From NCBI GenBank assembly GCA_905221605.1, contig CAJNDS010001247.1, forward strand, positions 500,001 to 564,000: a DNA stretch of 64,000 nt, in the 5' to 3' direction. Source of the DNA: Symbiodinium natans. Lineage: Eukaryota > Sar > Dinophyceae > Suessiales > Symbiodiniaceae. This document shows positions 54,495-64,000 of this stretch, piece by piece (position 1 is the stretch's first letter; every line of letters starts with the position of its first letter). The notes below the pieces were generated by a model. It was not told where the DNA came from, searched no databases, and saw only the letters and a program-made list of their open reading frames with translations. Made by a program: the position numbers and the translations under genes.

Positions 54495-55164
54495 GCCCCC
54501 CCCCCCCTCCCTTAAGAACTTTAGGAGATGATGAGAGACTCTGGAATCATTTAAGGGTTCGGGTTTAGGGACTAGGGTTTAGGGACTAGGGTTTAGGGAT
54601 TAGGGTTTAAGGTTTTGGAATTAGGGATTACGGTTCAGGGAGTAGGGTTTTTTTGGATGAGGGCCTAGGGGTTCAGGTTTAGGGATCGGGGCCTATCTAT
54701 CGTGTATAGTGGTTCGCCAAAACCGTGGCCTTTAGTTAACATATCTGCTTACGCTTCCTTCCATCTTGTACAACATGAAAAAATTCCTATAGGACACCCT
54801 GGCTCAGCACATTCTCTTGAGGCGGGGGGGCTGCAAAGACTCGGAAGATAGCGCGAGTCAAAAGCACTGCAGTCCCAAATCCGAAAATAATTCCACAGAA
54901 AGGCCTTCATAAATTCTAATAGGGGTCTGCGGGGTGATTCTAGTAAATATATGTACCTGGGACCCTCTTTACCTACAGTTTTGTGGTTTCTACCTACTAA
55001 CTAACGGTAGCTACTTCTAAGTTGTAGGTGAATAATCCCAGAAAGGGACCACACGGGAATGGTATTCATAATTCTTCGGACCCCGGAGTTTAGGGCTTCA
55101 TTGGGTCGCAGCAAGCCCTCCGACTTGGAAACGCAAGAAAGGCATAGGGTTTAGGGTTTAGGGT

Positions 55165-55881
55165 TTAGGGTTTAGGGTTTAAGTGTTTTGACGCCTCAAG
55201 TTCTTGGTCTCTATGCAGAAGCGAAGCTGTTTTCGCGGATTTCCACTCGACAGTGTTCAATCTGGCATCCTGCTTCAAAACTGTGGCCTTCAGCGTGTCA
55301 TAGTCTGCCTTCGTGAGTGCTACTGTTTTTGTTGCAGCTATAGTGGCATCGTCCTCCTCAGGTTCCTGCTTCTGATTTTGTGCTTGTAGTGCATGTGCTG
55401 GTGAACGCGATCTTTCCCCCATCCCGACGTGGCGCGAGTGTGAGGGCTGGGGGGTCCTGCCTTGCTAGTCTCGGTCCGAAAGCCTTCAGGGTTTAAGGTG
55501 TGATATTGCTTCGTGCCGATGAGCAATCTCCGCCCTTCGCATCATCGTCGTCGATGCCTCCGCGTCGAAGAGAGCTCCGATCAGCGACGCGATCTCCCCC
55601 ACCACTTCGTCGTCGCCGCCCCCCTTGTTGGTGTTCAGCGGGCAGGTAAAGCAGTTGTAGAGGGCACGCGCCTCCTCGGGGAACACAAATCCCCCCATCA
55701 GAGCCATTGCTGAGGCCCTAGCTCGCCTTGTCTGGGCGTACTCCGCTTGACTCCCGTTCGCCGTCGTAGAGGAGGGAAGACGTCTGTTCGATAGCACACA
55801 GGCCAACCGGGATTTGGTCTCAATGACCCTGAAACTGATCGGAACTCCTTTCATTGGCCCATCGATGAACGACGGGGGCAT
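55165..55881 (-). CDS. Two adjacent open segments, possible retroelement or first exons
   Basis: 55486-55881 reads MPPSFIDGPMKGVPISFRVI then ETKSRLACVLSNRRLPSS, GSQAEYAQTRRARASAMALM and ARALYNCFTCPLNTNKGGGD. 55165-55422 reads MGERSRSPAHALQAQNQKQE then DDATIAATKTVALTKADYDT and LKQDARLNTVEWKSAKTASL. Both look genuinely coding in composition. The second has a coiled-coil flavour and a KQDA motif shared with 33.8 kb. About 64 nt and a frame change separate them, so an intron or a frameshift is possible. No family recognised. Confidence 0.45.
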
Positions 55882-56103
55882 GCCTTGCTTTTTCTCAACG
55901 TAGACCGAGAGAGCCCTAAACCCTAAAGACCCTAAATGTTGCAGAAAAAAAAGACCTACCCTACGACCACTAGACCTCCCAACCCTAAACCCTAAACCCC
56001 AAACCCTAATACTAAACCCGAAATCCGAAACCCTAAACCCTAAACCCCAAACCCGAAACCCTAAACCCCTAAACCCGAAACCCTAAACCCTAAACCCTAA
56101 ACC

Positions 56104-56172
56104 TTACGAGGCGGCCTTGCCCTTGGTCAGCGGAGGGGCGGGCTCCTCCTCGAGTCCAAACGAGTTTGAGGT
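56104..56172 (-). CDS. Terminal exon of another minus-strand gene
   Basis: Reads TSNSFGLEEEPAPPLTKGKA AS then TAA. Acidic-proline then basic tail, typical of a C-terminus. Acceptor CCACAAG|ACC. Bracketed by CCCTAAA left and TTTAGGG right. Confidence 0.6.
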   Translation of the reverse strand, partial: TSNSFGLEEEPAPPLTKGKAAS

Positions 56173-56221
56173 CTTGTGGCTTTGGGGGTTTAGGGTTTAG
56201 GGTTTAGGGGTTAGGGGTTTA

Positions 56222-56745
56222 GGGTCCGCCGACTCTGGCGGCGTGTTGGATAGGTTTCTGGAGGTGAAAACCTCCCTTTTTACCCCCCCAAAACGCGGGG
56301 GGGGGGGGGGGGGGGGACCCCCCCGGCATGCTTTGTCCGGGAGGGCGGACACCAAAAGCCCCCCTATTTACCCCCCCCCACCCCCCCCCCACGACCCCCC
56401 TTGCCCCCCCCCCACCTTTCCCCCCCTTTAAGGATCAATCAGGCCAAAGCACACCTGCTACCCCCCCCCCACCCAAACACGGGTGCTGGGTCTGGCCTTT
56501 GTTCAACAAATTGCCCCAAGTGCTTCAGCTCCTAAACTGTTTGGGTCCTGGTGCTACCCCCTACCCCCCCCCCACGTTTCACAGAGGCGCGAGCGTTTCA
56601 CAACTTTTGGGATTTTGCCAAGCAGGCTGCGATGCTCTTCGAACCACGCGATGAGGAAAGCATCCTTTGAGCCGGTTTAGACCTTTCAACTAAGCTCTGG
56701 CGGGGTCGGCGGCTTGAGCCGGAGGCTCTTAAATCCGGCCCCCGC
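56222..56745. repeat. GC-rich dispersed repeat (copy at 45991-46300)
   Basis: Both copies begin CCGCCGAC-CTGGCGGCGTGTTGG, continue GGAGGTGAAAACC and CCCCCCAAAACGCGG, then poly-C. Both contain ACGTTTCACAGAGGC and GCATCCTTTGAGC, and end GCGGGGTCGGCGGCTTGAGC then CGGAGGCTCTTAAAT. The copies differ mainly in poly-C/poly-G length. The ends are partly inverted (CCGCCGACCC / GGGGTCGGCGG), so a TIR element of 300-520 bp is likely. Confidence 0.7.
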
Positions 56746-57960
56746 GCCGCCCGTGGTCCAGGGCGGAGCCCGCGTCACTAAAGCGCTAGCTTTAAGGGGC
56801 GAGCGCCCGAGCCGCCGACCCCGCCCAACATTGCTTCAAATTCGCGCGGGGCGCTTCGGGAGGCCTCCAAAACGGCATCCAAGGGGACGCAACACGCGGT
56901 GGTGCGAAAAGCACGAAAACCACGTAAAAACCATGGTTTTTTACGAAAAACCGAGGCCACAAAACACCCGCAGCACCCCATTAAACCCTCACAGGCGCGC
57001 ATCATCGACCCTAGCTTTTCACATGGGGCGCGTGCCAGGCCGAAACCACGTTTTTCAAGGTTTGGGGGGGGTACCGGAAGCCCAAAACCAGGCGAGCATC
57101 ATGAGCATCAGCAGCCCTGGCCCGCGGGCCCAAGGAAATAAAAAACGCTGAAAAACGCTGAAATCACCGTAAATACCGTGTTTTTATGAGGTTTTTCACG
57201 CGTGCCTCCGACCCCCACCCCTGTTGCCCTTGACCCGCCCCCAAAGTGCGAATCATCGAAACCCACGTCCGGGGGGGGGTCTGCTGATGCTGCTGATGCG
57301 CGGGGTCCGGGCGCATCATCGAGCCATCGCTTCTCTTGGGCTTCGTGGGGGGGTCCGGGCCCACGGCCCAGAGACCCAGCTGATGCTCATGATGCTCGGT
57401 TTGGGGGGGGGTTCCAACAGCAGAAAACCTCGTAAATACCGAGTGTTTTGTGGGTCCACGTAAAAACGCCCCTAAAATCGCTCATTTTACGCGCTCGAAC
57501 GGCTTCGTGCCTACAAAACACCCGAACAGCAGGACCCCAAATGCCCTTAAGGGCATTCGGGGTCTTGCTTTTGGGGGTTTCGTGGGCACGCAAGGGTTCA
57601 AGCACATACAATCGGCGTGTTTAAGGGGGTTTTGGATGGCCTGGGGGAGGCCGCTGATGCTCATGATGCTCCCTTTCCTGGGTTCCAAAAGGCTTCCCAG
57701 GCCCAAAAACACGTGTTTACAGCGTTTTCTGAAGGTTTTTCGAAGGCAAAACGCATGCATAGAATGCTTTTAAGGCCCCCAAACCAACCCCACTGATGCT
57801 CCTGATGCGGGTGCGCGCGCGCGCGCGCGCGCGCCGGCGCGCGGGGGGGGGGTGGGGGAGGGAGGGGTGGCGAAGGCAGGAGAAAGAGAGACAGAGAGAA
57901 GGAGAGGACAAAGACACGGGAAAGAGAAGACAGTGCCAAGGTTCAAGGTTTCGTGCTGTG
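56746..57960. other. GC-rich unique block free of telomeric repeats
   Basis: About 1.2 kb with no TTTAGGG units, the longest such stretch. It has recurrent TGATGCTCATGATGCTC-like words (57105, 57282, 57380, 57655, 57795), repeated AAAAACC-ACG-GTTTTT segments and a (GC)n run at 57815. ORFs at 56714-57151 and 57482-57773 overlap on both strands and none stands out as a gene. Confidence 0.6.
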
Positions 57961-58578
57961 GGGGGCGGGGGCCGGCCCGTGCCGCTAGGCCTGAAATTTA
58001 GGGTTTAGGGTTTCGGGTTTAGGGCTGAGGGAAACAGAGTTGCTGAGGGTTTAGGGTTTAGAAGTTTAGGGTTTAGGGCTTTAGGGTGTAGGGTTTAGGG
58101 CTGAGGGAAAAGAGTTGCCTAGGGTTTAGGCCTTAGAAGTCTAGGATTTAGGGTTTAGGGTTTAGGGTTTAGGGTTTAGGGTTTAGAGTTTAGGGTTTAG
58201 GGTTTAGGTTTGGAAGTTTCGGCTTTGGGGTTCAGGCTTTGGAGGTGTTCGGGGCAGGGTTCTAGGGCTGTTAGGTTAAGGCTTAAGGATTTACCGTCAT
58301 ACCCTAAACTTCCAGGGGCTTAATCACCATGTCCCTGAACTATAAAAAACCATAAAAACAGTGCATATATATATATATGTATATATATGAAGTAGGTTTT
58401 CGGAATTTAGGGTGTGTGTGTGTGGGGGGGTGGGGGGTAGGTTTAAGCTGTTTCTTCGTCCTGCCCCAAACCGTCATCCACCCCATAAAGCACTAAGTCC
58501 AAAACTCTGAACCCGAAACCCCTAAACCCTAAACCCTAAACCCTAAACCCTAAACCCTAAACCCTAAGTACTCGGAGC

Positions 58579-59077
58579 CGGTCAGAAGAAGCTCGGAACA
58601 CACGCGACACTCCCAGATCTCCCTTTCAAGGGTGTCAAGTCTCGGACACCTGAGGATGCACCCTTAAGAGGTTCTAGGGTTTAGGGTTTAGGGTTTAGGG
58701 TTTAGGGTTTAGGGGTTTAGGGTTTAGGGTTTAGGGTTTAGGGTTTAGAAGTCTAGGGTTTAGGGTTTTAGGGTGTAGGGTTTAGGGTTTAGGGTTTAGG
58801 GGTTGGGGGTTTAGGGTTTAGGGTTTAGGGCTTCGGGCTGAGGGCTGAGGGCTTAGGGTTTAGGGTCTAGGGTTGAGGGTTGAGGGTTTAGGGTTTAGGG
58901 TTGTTTAGGGTTGTCTTTAGAGAAAACTTCATCTACGGGTAGTTTCATGGTCCCTTAACCCTTAGTATGGGCCATGAAAATGGGACTCCAGCGGAATGCT
59001 TGTGACATGGTTCGTGGAGGCCCAGAGAAGGCCGGTGATGTATGCATTCGCATCACCAAAACGCCGGCCCCCCTTAT
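58579..59077 (-). CDS. Two chained exons with a CxxC motif
   Basis: 58987-59077 (KGGRRFGDANAYITGLLW, ASTNHVTSIPL) and 58579-58649 (CPRLDTLEREIWECRVCSEL, LLT) join in phase through a GT donor (CTGGA|GTCCC) and AG|G acceptor, forming Glu-Cys at the joint. CPRL ... WECRVC suggests a small zinc-binding or disulphide knuckle. Likely part of the gene ending at 56104. Family not recognised. Confidence 0.5.
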
Positions 59078-59108
59078 CTGGGTGGGTTCACCTCTCCGGC
59101 TCAAGGTC

Positions 59109-59312
59109 TTAAATTGAAGCGAAGCACCAATCTCCGCTGTGGACTACGCCATTGACCGTCATCGGGAGGCACAGGTTCAGCGAGGGACTAGGGATGATGA
59201 CCCCTTGACGGATCAAAGTCCCATGAACCTCCTTGCCCCCCACAGTGGCAAGGAGGCGTTGCCGGAAAGAGGCGGCCAACTTTCTGGGATTGGCATGGTG
59301 TGACAAGACCAC
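59109..59312 (-). CDS. Open 67-codon segment
   Basis: MVLSHHANPRKLAASFRQRL then LATVGGKEVHGTLIRQGVII and LCLPMTVNGVVHSGDWCFAS with stop. Composition is plausible but there is no splice link to neighbours. It could be a fragment of a mobile element. Confidence 0.25.
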   Translation of the reverse strand: MVLSHHANPRKLAASFRQRLLATVGGKEVHGTLIRQGVIIPSPSLNLCLPMTVNGVVHSGDWCFASI

Positions 59313-59776
59313 TCCCCTGACATACCCCTTTCATACCTTATACAACCCAGGGGCCAGAACCCTTTAAAGGAGGTAAGGGACCAAATTAAGGGCCAATGAC
59401 ACTAACTACCCTTAGATTGAAAAAGGGTCCCCAAACCTAAGGGTGCAAACTTAGGGGTCCAAGTTAGTGTCCCATGATTCTTAAGGAACACTCCTTGGAT
59501 CATGTCCGGACCTCTGGCATCCCTAGCGCAGCTTAAGGCTACGATGAACCTTGCATGTTACCAAACCCTAAACCCTAAACCCCGAACCCCAAACCCTAAA
59601 CCCCAAACCCTAAACCCCTAAACCCCTAAACCCCTAAACCCCAAACCCTAAACCCTAAACCCCAAACCCCCTAAACCCCCTAAACCCCTAACCCCTAAAC
59701 CCTAAACCCTAAACCCTAAACCCTAAACCCTAAACCCTAAACCCTAAACCCTAAACCCTAAACCCCTAAGCCAGGC

Positions 59777-60130
59777 CTTCGGCTTGCCAGCCAGGGCAGT
59801 GTACAGCGCCATGCGTCGCCGGGCGGGTGCGGCTTCGGGAGCCAACGGATTGCTGAGTCCAGCACGAGGTTTAGGGTTTTGGGGGTCAGGGTTCAGGGTT
59901 TAGGGTTTAGGGTTTAGGGTTTCGGGTTTCGGGTTTCGCGTTTCGGGTTTGGGGAGGGTTCAGGAGGTTCTGCGATGCACAGGGCTTAGACTGTTGTGAG
60001 GGTCAGATATTTCAGGGGAGGAGGGGGTTTCGCATGCAAACTGGACAGCGTCTTGAGTCCCAAGCAGCGACCACGGATTGAGCACGATGCGAAGGATCTC
60101 CCTTGCATGGTTGAGGAGCGTCCTTCGCAC
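59777..60130 (-). CDS. Two chained exons
   Basis: 60042-60130 (VRRTLLNHAREILRIVLNP, WSLLGTQDAV) and 59777-59852 (NPLAPEAAPARRRMALYTAL, AGKPK) join in phase through CA|GTTTGC and TCAG|C. Amphipathic helices and a basic Ala/Pro linker. The plus strand of 60.0-60.17 kb is also open, but the minus strand fits the splice signals. Family not recognised. Confidence 0.5.
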
Positions 60131-60680
60131 CTAGACCACCTCCCGAAGGAGCTGTGTGGGGGGGAGTACAACCCTAAAGCCTACAGCCTAAACCCTAAAC
60201 CCTACACCCTAAAAGGGGGGGGGGGGGGGAGTGGCTCCTTTGAAAATCCCCTCAGCGCGAAAAAGAGGGGGCCCACATGGCCGCCAGATCCCTAAATTTT
60301 GGTGAGGGTCCAACATTATTAGGGACCACAATTCACAGAACTCTCCATCTTGCTCTCCCTTCAGGGTTTAGAGTTCAGAGGGTCTAGGGCTTAGGGTTTA
60401 GGGTTAGGGTTCAGGGTTTAGGGTTTAGGGCCTAGTTTAGGGTTTAGGGTTTAGGGTTTAGGGTTTAGGTTTAGGGTTTAGGGTTTAGGGTTTAGGGTTT
60501 AGGGTTTAGGGTTTAGGGCTTAGGGTTTAGGATTTAGGGGTTTGGGGGTTTAGGGGTTTAGGGGTTTGGGGGTTTAGGGGTTTAGGGGTTTGGGGTTTGG
60601 GGTTTAGGGTTTGGGGTTTAGGGTTTAGGGTTTAGGGTTTAGGGTTTAGGGTTCGAAGGAGCCCCCATTGCGGTTGTGAC

Positions 60681-60734
60681 CAGACTTGAACAAGGCCCCC
60701 AAAATCTCGGGGGGAAGGGTTGTCAAGGCCGCAA
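60681..60734 (-). CDS. Exon-like island
   Basis: Reads AALTTLPPEILGALFKS after TTCGAG, GT donor TCTG|GTCACA. LPPEILGALF looks like an F-box-type or short helical motif, but no firm identity. Bracketed by TTTAGGG tracts. Confidence 0.5.
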
Positions 60735-61484
60735 CTCGAAGTGCTTAGGGTTTAGGGTTTAGGGTTTAGGGTTTAGGGTTTAGGGTTTAGGGTTTGGGGT
60801 TTAGGGTTTAGGGTTTAGGGTTGAATTCAGGGGTTTTTGGGTTCAGAGTCCTATACAGCTTAGGGTCTAGGCTCTAGGTGTTTTGGGCTTGGGGTTTCTT
60901 GTGGTTCTGGAATGGGGTAGAGTTTAGGGCTTAGTGTCAGTGCCTGGGGCTGAGGTGTTCTAAGCGCTCCAAAACGGATTCATAAGGTTCCCGTCGAGGC
61001 TCCACTGGTGTTTTTTAGGGTTTTCTTGATGGGGTCTGCGAAGGAAAACTGGGGCATTTGGGTGGTTGTGCTAAAGGTTCCTATTAACCCTATACCCTAA
61101 TCCCTAAGCCCTAAACCCTAAACCCAAAACCATTTACCCTCTAGAGGAATGGACCATTTACCCTCTAGAGGAATGGACCATTGGGGAAGGGCAGTCCTAC
61201 CTTAGGCATAATTTTTGGTGGACAAGCACTTGTTGAACGAGCACCATATGGTCACCCTTTGGGTCCTGATTATAAGGTGGCCCCATTTCTCAAGGTACCC
61301 AAAAAGGGACGATAGTGTAGAGAAGCGACCATATAGCAGACTACTGGAACTGTCGCGGTGCCCGGGTTTAGGGTTTAGGGTTTAGGGTTTAGGGTTTAGG
61401 GTTTAGGGTTAGGGCTTAGGGCTTAGGGCTTGGGGTTTAGGGTTCCCAAACCCTACTCTATTACAGGGACTCAGGTGCGGCAGA

Positions 61485-63304
61485 TATGCACCAGGTGGGC
61501 CACGCACCCCCTAAGCCTCACTGCCAGACACAACTGCCATGGGTGGCCCTACACCCTAAACCCTAAACCCTAAACCCTAAACCCTCAACCCTACAAACCC
61601 TGAAAACCCTACATGCCCTAAAACCCGAAAGCCCTGAAGCCCCACAACCCTTTACGTCCTGCCAGGTCGTGAGCGGGTTAAGGCCGTGGACGAGTACCTG
61701 GGGGTTAAAGGATGAAGGTGTTAAAGTTTCAGAGTACCCCTAAACCCTAAACCCTAAAACCCTAAACCCTAAACCCTAAACCCTAAACCCTAAACCCTAA
61801 ACCCTAAACCCTGAACCCTAAACCCTAAACCCTAAACCCTAAACCCTGAACCCTAAACCCTAAACGGCCCTAAAACCTACAAAGCCTAAACCGAGTCGAG
61901 AAGGTTCAAGGGAGGCTGGGGGTTTAGGGTTCAAAGCTGAGTGTACCGGCCCAAACTCCCCCGTGAACCCGAAACCATCCAGGGTTTGGGGCTCAAGGTT
62001 TAGGGCGTAGGTGGAGGGCTCAGGAGGCTTTGGGTATTTCCGAGAGTTAGGGTTGAAAACTCAGGGTCTAAACAGAAGCCACAAACCCTAAACCCTGAAC
62101 CCTAAACCCTAAACGCTAGAGGGTAAACCTGCTAGGTCCCTGGAAGGGTAGGGAAGCTGCTGCGTACTAACCCTCTGCAGATTCCTACGCCCGAAAACCC
62201 CAACCCCACTTGGAGGGTCGGAGAACTTAGTAGGTAGTTACCTAATGGAGTGATAAGTAGGAAAACTCCAATCAGGTTCCCTTGTAGGGCACTTATAAGT
62301 CTACTTACTATCTACTTGCTACAGTACCCTAAACCCTAGACCCTAAACCCTAAACCCTAAACCCTAAACCCTATCTCTCCCGACCCTCCAAGCAGTGACC
62401 CCCGACCGACCCCGCATTTTCTACGCCAAGAGGCAACGTTCAGTGACTCGGTCGTGCAGTCGAGCCTCAGCAACACTCAACACGGAATCCCTAAACCCTG
62501 AAGTTTAGGGTTTAGGGTTTAGGGTTTAGGGTTTAGGGTTTAGGGTTTAGGGTTTAGGGTTTAGGGTTTAGGGTTTACCTAAGCCCTAAACCCTAAACAA
62601 CCCTAAACACGAACTAAGCCCTCAAGCCTGAACCTTAAATAACCCCTAAACTCTAACTAGATCCTCAGCCCTGAACCTTAAACGCCTTAAACCCTGAACC
62701 CCAAACCCTAAACCCTAAACCCTAAACCCTAAACCCTAAACCCTAAACCCTAAACCCTACACCCTCCGCAAGTCTCAGACCTTGGCCCGTGCACTACATG
62801 CATGACTTCTCGGTTTTCTCGGGGGCAGACGTCTGCGACAACCAAAAACAGAGCCCTGGAACCCAGAGACTCCCATACCCCTTAATTAAGGGTTTTGGGT
62901 TTAGGGTTTAGGGTTTAGGGTTTAGGGTTTAGGGTTAAATCATACTAGGGTTCCTTATAGGGTTTGAGGAATATTCTTAAGTAAGGGGTATTGGAGTCTC
63001 TGGGAAGGACAGTGAACCCAAACGCTGAGGGTTGAGAGCTTTGTTTAGGGTTTGGGGTTTAGGGTTCAGGCTTTAGGTTTGGAACCGAAACCCTACTCCC
63101 AACTGTTCCCCTCGAGAACCCTCCTAACCCGAATCACCCGAAGAACCTACGAACCCTCTGACACTGAAATCCTGATTTAGGGTTTAGGGTTTAGGGTTTC
63201 GGGTTTAGGGTTTAGGGCTTAGGGTTTAGTTGAACAGCATGCCAGGGCGGCTCCATTCGGAGGACTTTCCCGTGAAGGCGTGACCCATCGAGCTCCATCT
63301 TGAC
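61485..63304 (-). CDS. Alpha/beta-hydrolase-like exon chain
   Basis: 63236-63304 (VKMELDGSRLHGKVLRMEPP, WHA), 62427-62465 (ARLHDRVTERCLL), 61892-61915 (PPLNLLDS) and 61663-61697 (VLVHGLNPLTT plus two bases of Trp) all connect in phase. VLVHGLNP--TW matches the strand beta-3/oxyanion segment of SERAC1-like alpha/beta hydrolases (VHGL ... TW). The catalytic Ser (GxSxG) exon was not found. A next exon could be at 61457-61500 (GCVAHLVHICRT, TGA). The most upstream exon on its own resembles an RRM tail, so the link to it is less sure. Confidence 0.45.
62209..62392. mobile_element. CTTGGAGGGTCGG TIR element with internal CCCTAAA tract
   Basis: CTTGGAGGGTCGGAGA is inverted at TCTCCCGACCCTCCAAG, with CA on each side as target duplication. 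A run of CCCTAAA (62324-62371) lies inside, right next to the right TIR. Confidence 0.85.
62863..63004. mobile_element. CAGAGACTCC TIR element with internal TTTAGGG tract
   Basis: Left CCCAGAGACTCCCATACCCC and right GGGGTATTGGAGTCTCTGGG are inverted. About 40 bp of TTTAGGG units (62895-62936) sit just inside the left end after CCTTAATTAAGG. Related to 23452-23722. Confidence 0.8.
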
Positions 63305-64000
63305 CTTCAGACAACAGAGCCCTGGACACTGTTCTAGGCTGCCCAATAACCTAGGCTTAAAAAGGGTGCCCTTCTTTGCTAAAAGGGGTTTATAAAGGAA
63401 CCTAAACCCCCAAAAAGGGAATAAGGGTACTACTGGGCATCCTAGATTAGGGCGCAGCGGGGCTGTTTCGGGCTTAAGGCTACCCCTGAATCCCTCATGT
63501 AACCCCGAGGGTCCATGTGTAGTAGTGATATGGAGTCAGGTACACAAAATCCCTGTGCGCTTTTTGGGTACCTAATTCCAGAATAGTACTACAAATGGAC
63601 TCTCTGGGCAAAGGTCGGAATAGTTTCTAAATGGTATTCCCTTCGTTTCTGGCGCAGGGCTACCCTGGATCCCTAGATGCTAATCCCTTTCTGCGATCGA
63701 CGGTTGAGGGCTCAGAAGGGTTGAGGGTTGAAGGTTTTGGGTTTAGGGTTTAGGGTTTAGGGTTTAGGGTTTAGGATCTAGGGTTTAGGGTTTAGGGTTT
63801 TGGGATTAGGGATTAGGGTTTAGGGTTTAGGAGGCCCTAAAGCCCCAATCAAGGGTTCCCACTACCCCCAACTAGGATGGCCATCGTGGTCCTCTTAAGT
63901 CTAAACCCAGTAAGGGACAAGTGGTACACTTCTCGATTTGTGGGTTTGGGGTTCGGGTTTAGGTTTAGGGTTTAGGGTTACGGTTTAGGGTTTGGGGTTT

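Larger units (their letters stand above)
1..64000. repeat. Interspersed telomere-type heptamers (TTTAGGG/CCCTAAA) in both orientations
   Basis: Well over a hundred tracts of 3-18 units are scattered throughout. Long ones lie at 3537-3656, 4797-4886, 5199-5284, 8640-8725, 13104-13195, 20520-20612, 37981-38090, 38203-38295, 40985-41145, 43977-44050, 52066-52180 and 59695-59766. TTTAGGG is the Arabidopsis-type telomere unit reported in dinoflagellates. The tracts are internal, change orientation repeatedly and surround exons, so this is not a chromosome end. Confidence 0.97.

Noticed and set aside
56243-56654. Proline-rich ORFs PPPPPHDPPCPPPTF
   Set aside because: Produced by poly-C runs inside a dispersed repeat.
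1-64000. Chromosome end (true telomere)
   Set aside because: Tracts are short, internal, in both orientations and interleaved with exons and transposable elements over the whole window.

Overview
The window looks like nuclear DNA of a dinoflagellate, probably Symbiodiniaceae or a close relative. Four things point there: endless TTTAGGG/CCCTAAA (Arabidopsis-type telomere) heptamers scattered through unique DNA; genes cut into very short exons whose introns often start with GC instead of GT and usually end AG|G; an intron-poor ORF with a ubiquitin-like start and ten 41-residue RCC1-like repeats of a kind I associate with Symbiodinium; and a mitochondrial cob fragment. No rRNA, tRNA, CRISPR or bacterial-style operon was seen. 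There is a 100-base assembly gap at 54395-54494.

The long-ORF view is misleading: most long ORFs are read-through of heptamers, minisatellites or microsatellites. Real coding DNA sits in unique 'islands' of 20-190 nt between telomere-like tracts. Translating the islands and joining them at AG acceptors and GT/GC donors gives phase-consistent genes, all on the minus strand. Right to left they are: an uncharacterised gene or genes ending at 56104, with an alpha/beta-hydrolase-like VHGLNP exon near 61.7 kb; an uncharacterised membrane protein gene in 13 chained exons (53845 to stop 45637); a polytopic membrane protein gene whose end resembles the AIG1/FAR-17a family (44396 or 39360 to stop 37375); an unidentified gene in pieces (36.8 to about 26.1 kb); and a kinesin-9-type motor gene (start candidate 25685 down to 2607, continuing off the left edge). 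This fits the head-to-tail, same-strand gene arrays known in dinoflagellates.

The kinesin is the firmest result. Twenty exons of 16-81 nt, 308-309 codons in all, rebuild the motor from the first beta strand through the P-loop, switch I, switch II and [12 protein letters not shown] in one frame across 23 kb. Thirteen of 19 internal donors are GC and six are GT.

Exon islands tend to have CCCTAAA tracts on the left and TTTAGGG tracts on the right. Read along the genes, introns therefore tend to begin with TTTAGGG and end with CCCTAAA, as inverted telomeric repeats that could pair the intron ends. Introns also carry many short terminal-inverted-repeat elements, several with telomeric tracts inside them, and one GC-rich minisatellite (15.7-17.2 kb) that holds the cob insertion. 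Stretches not listed below are telomere-like heptamers, degenerate heptamers and short unique spacers in which I see no supportable gene.
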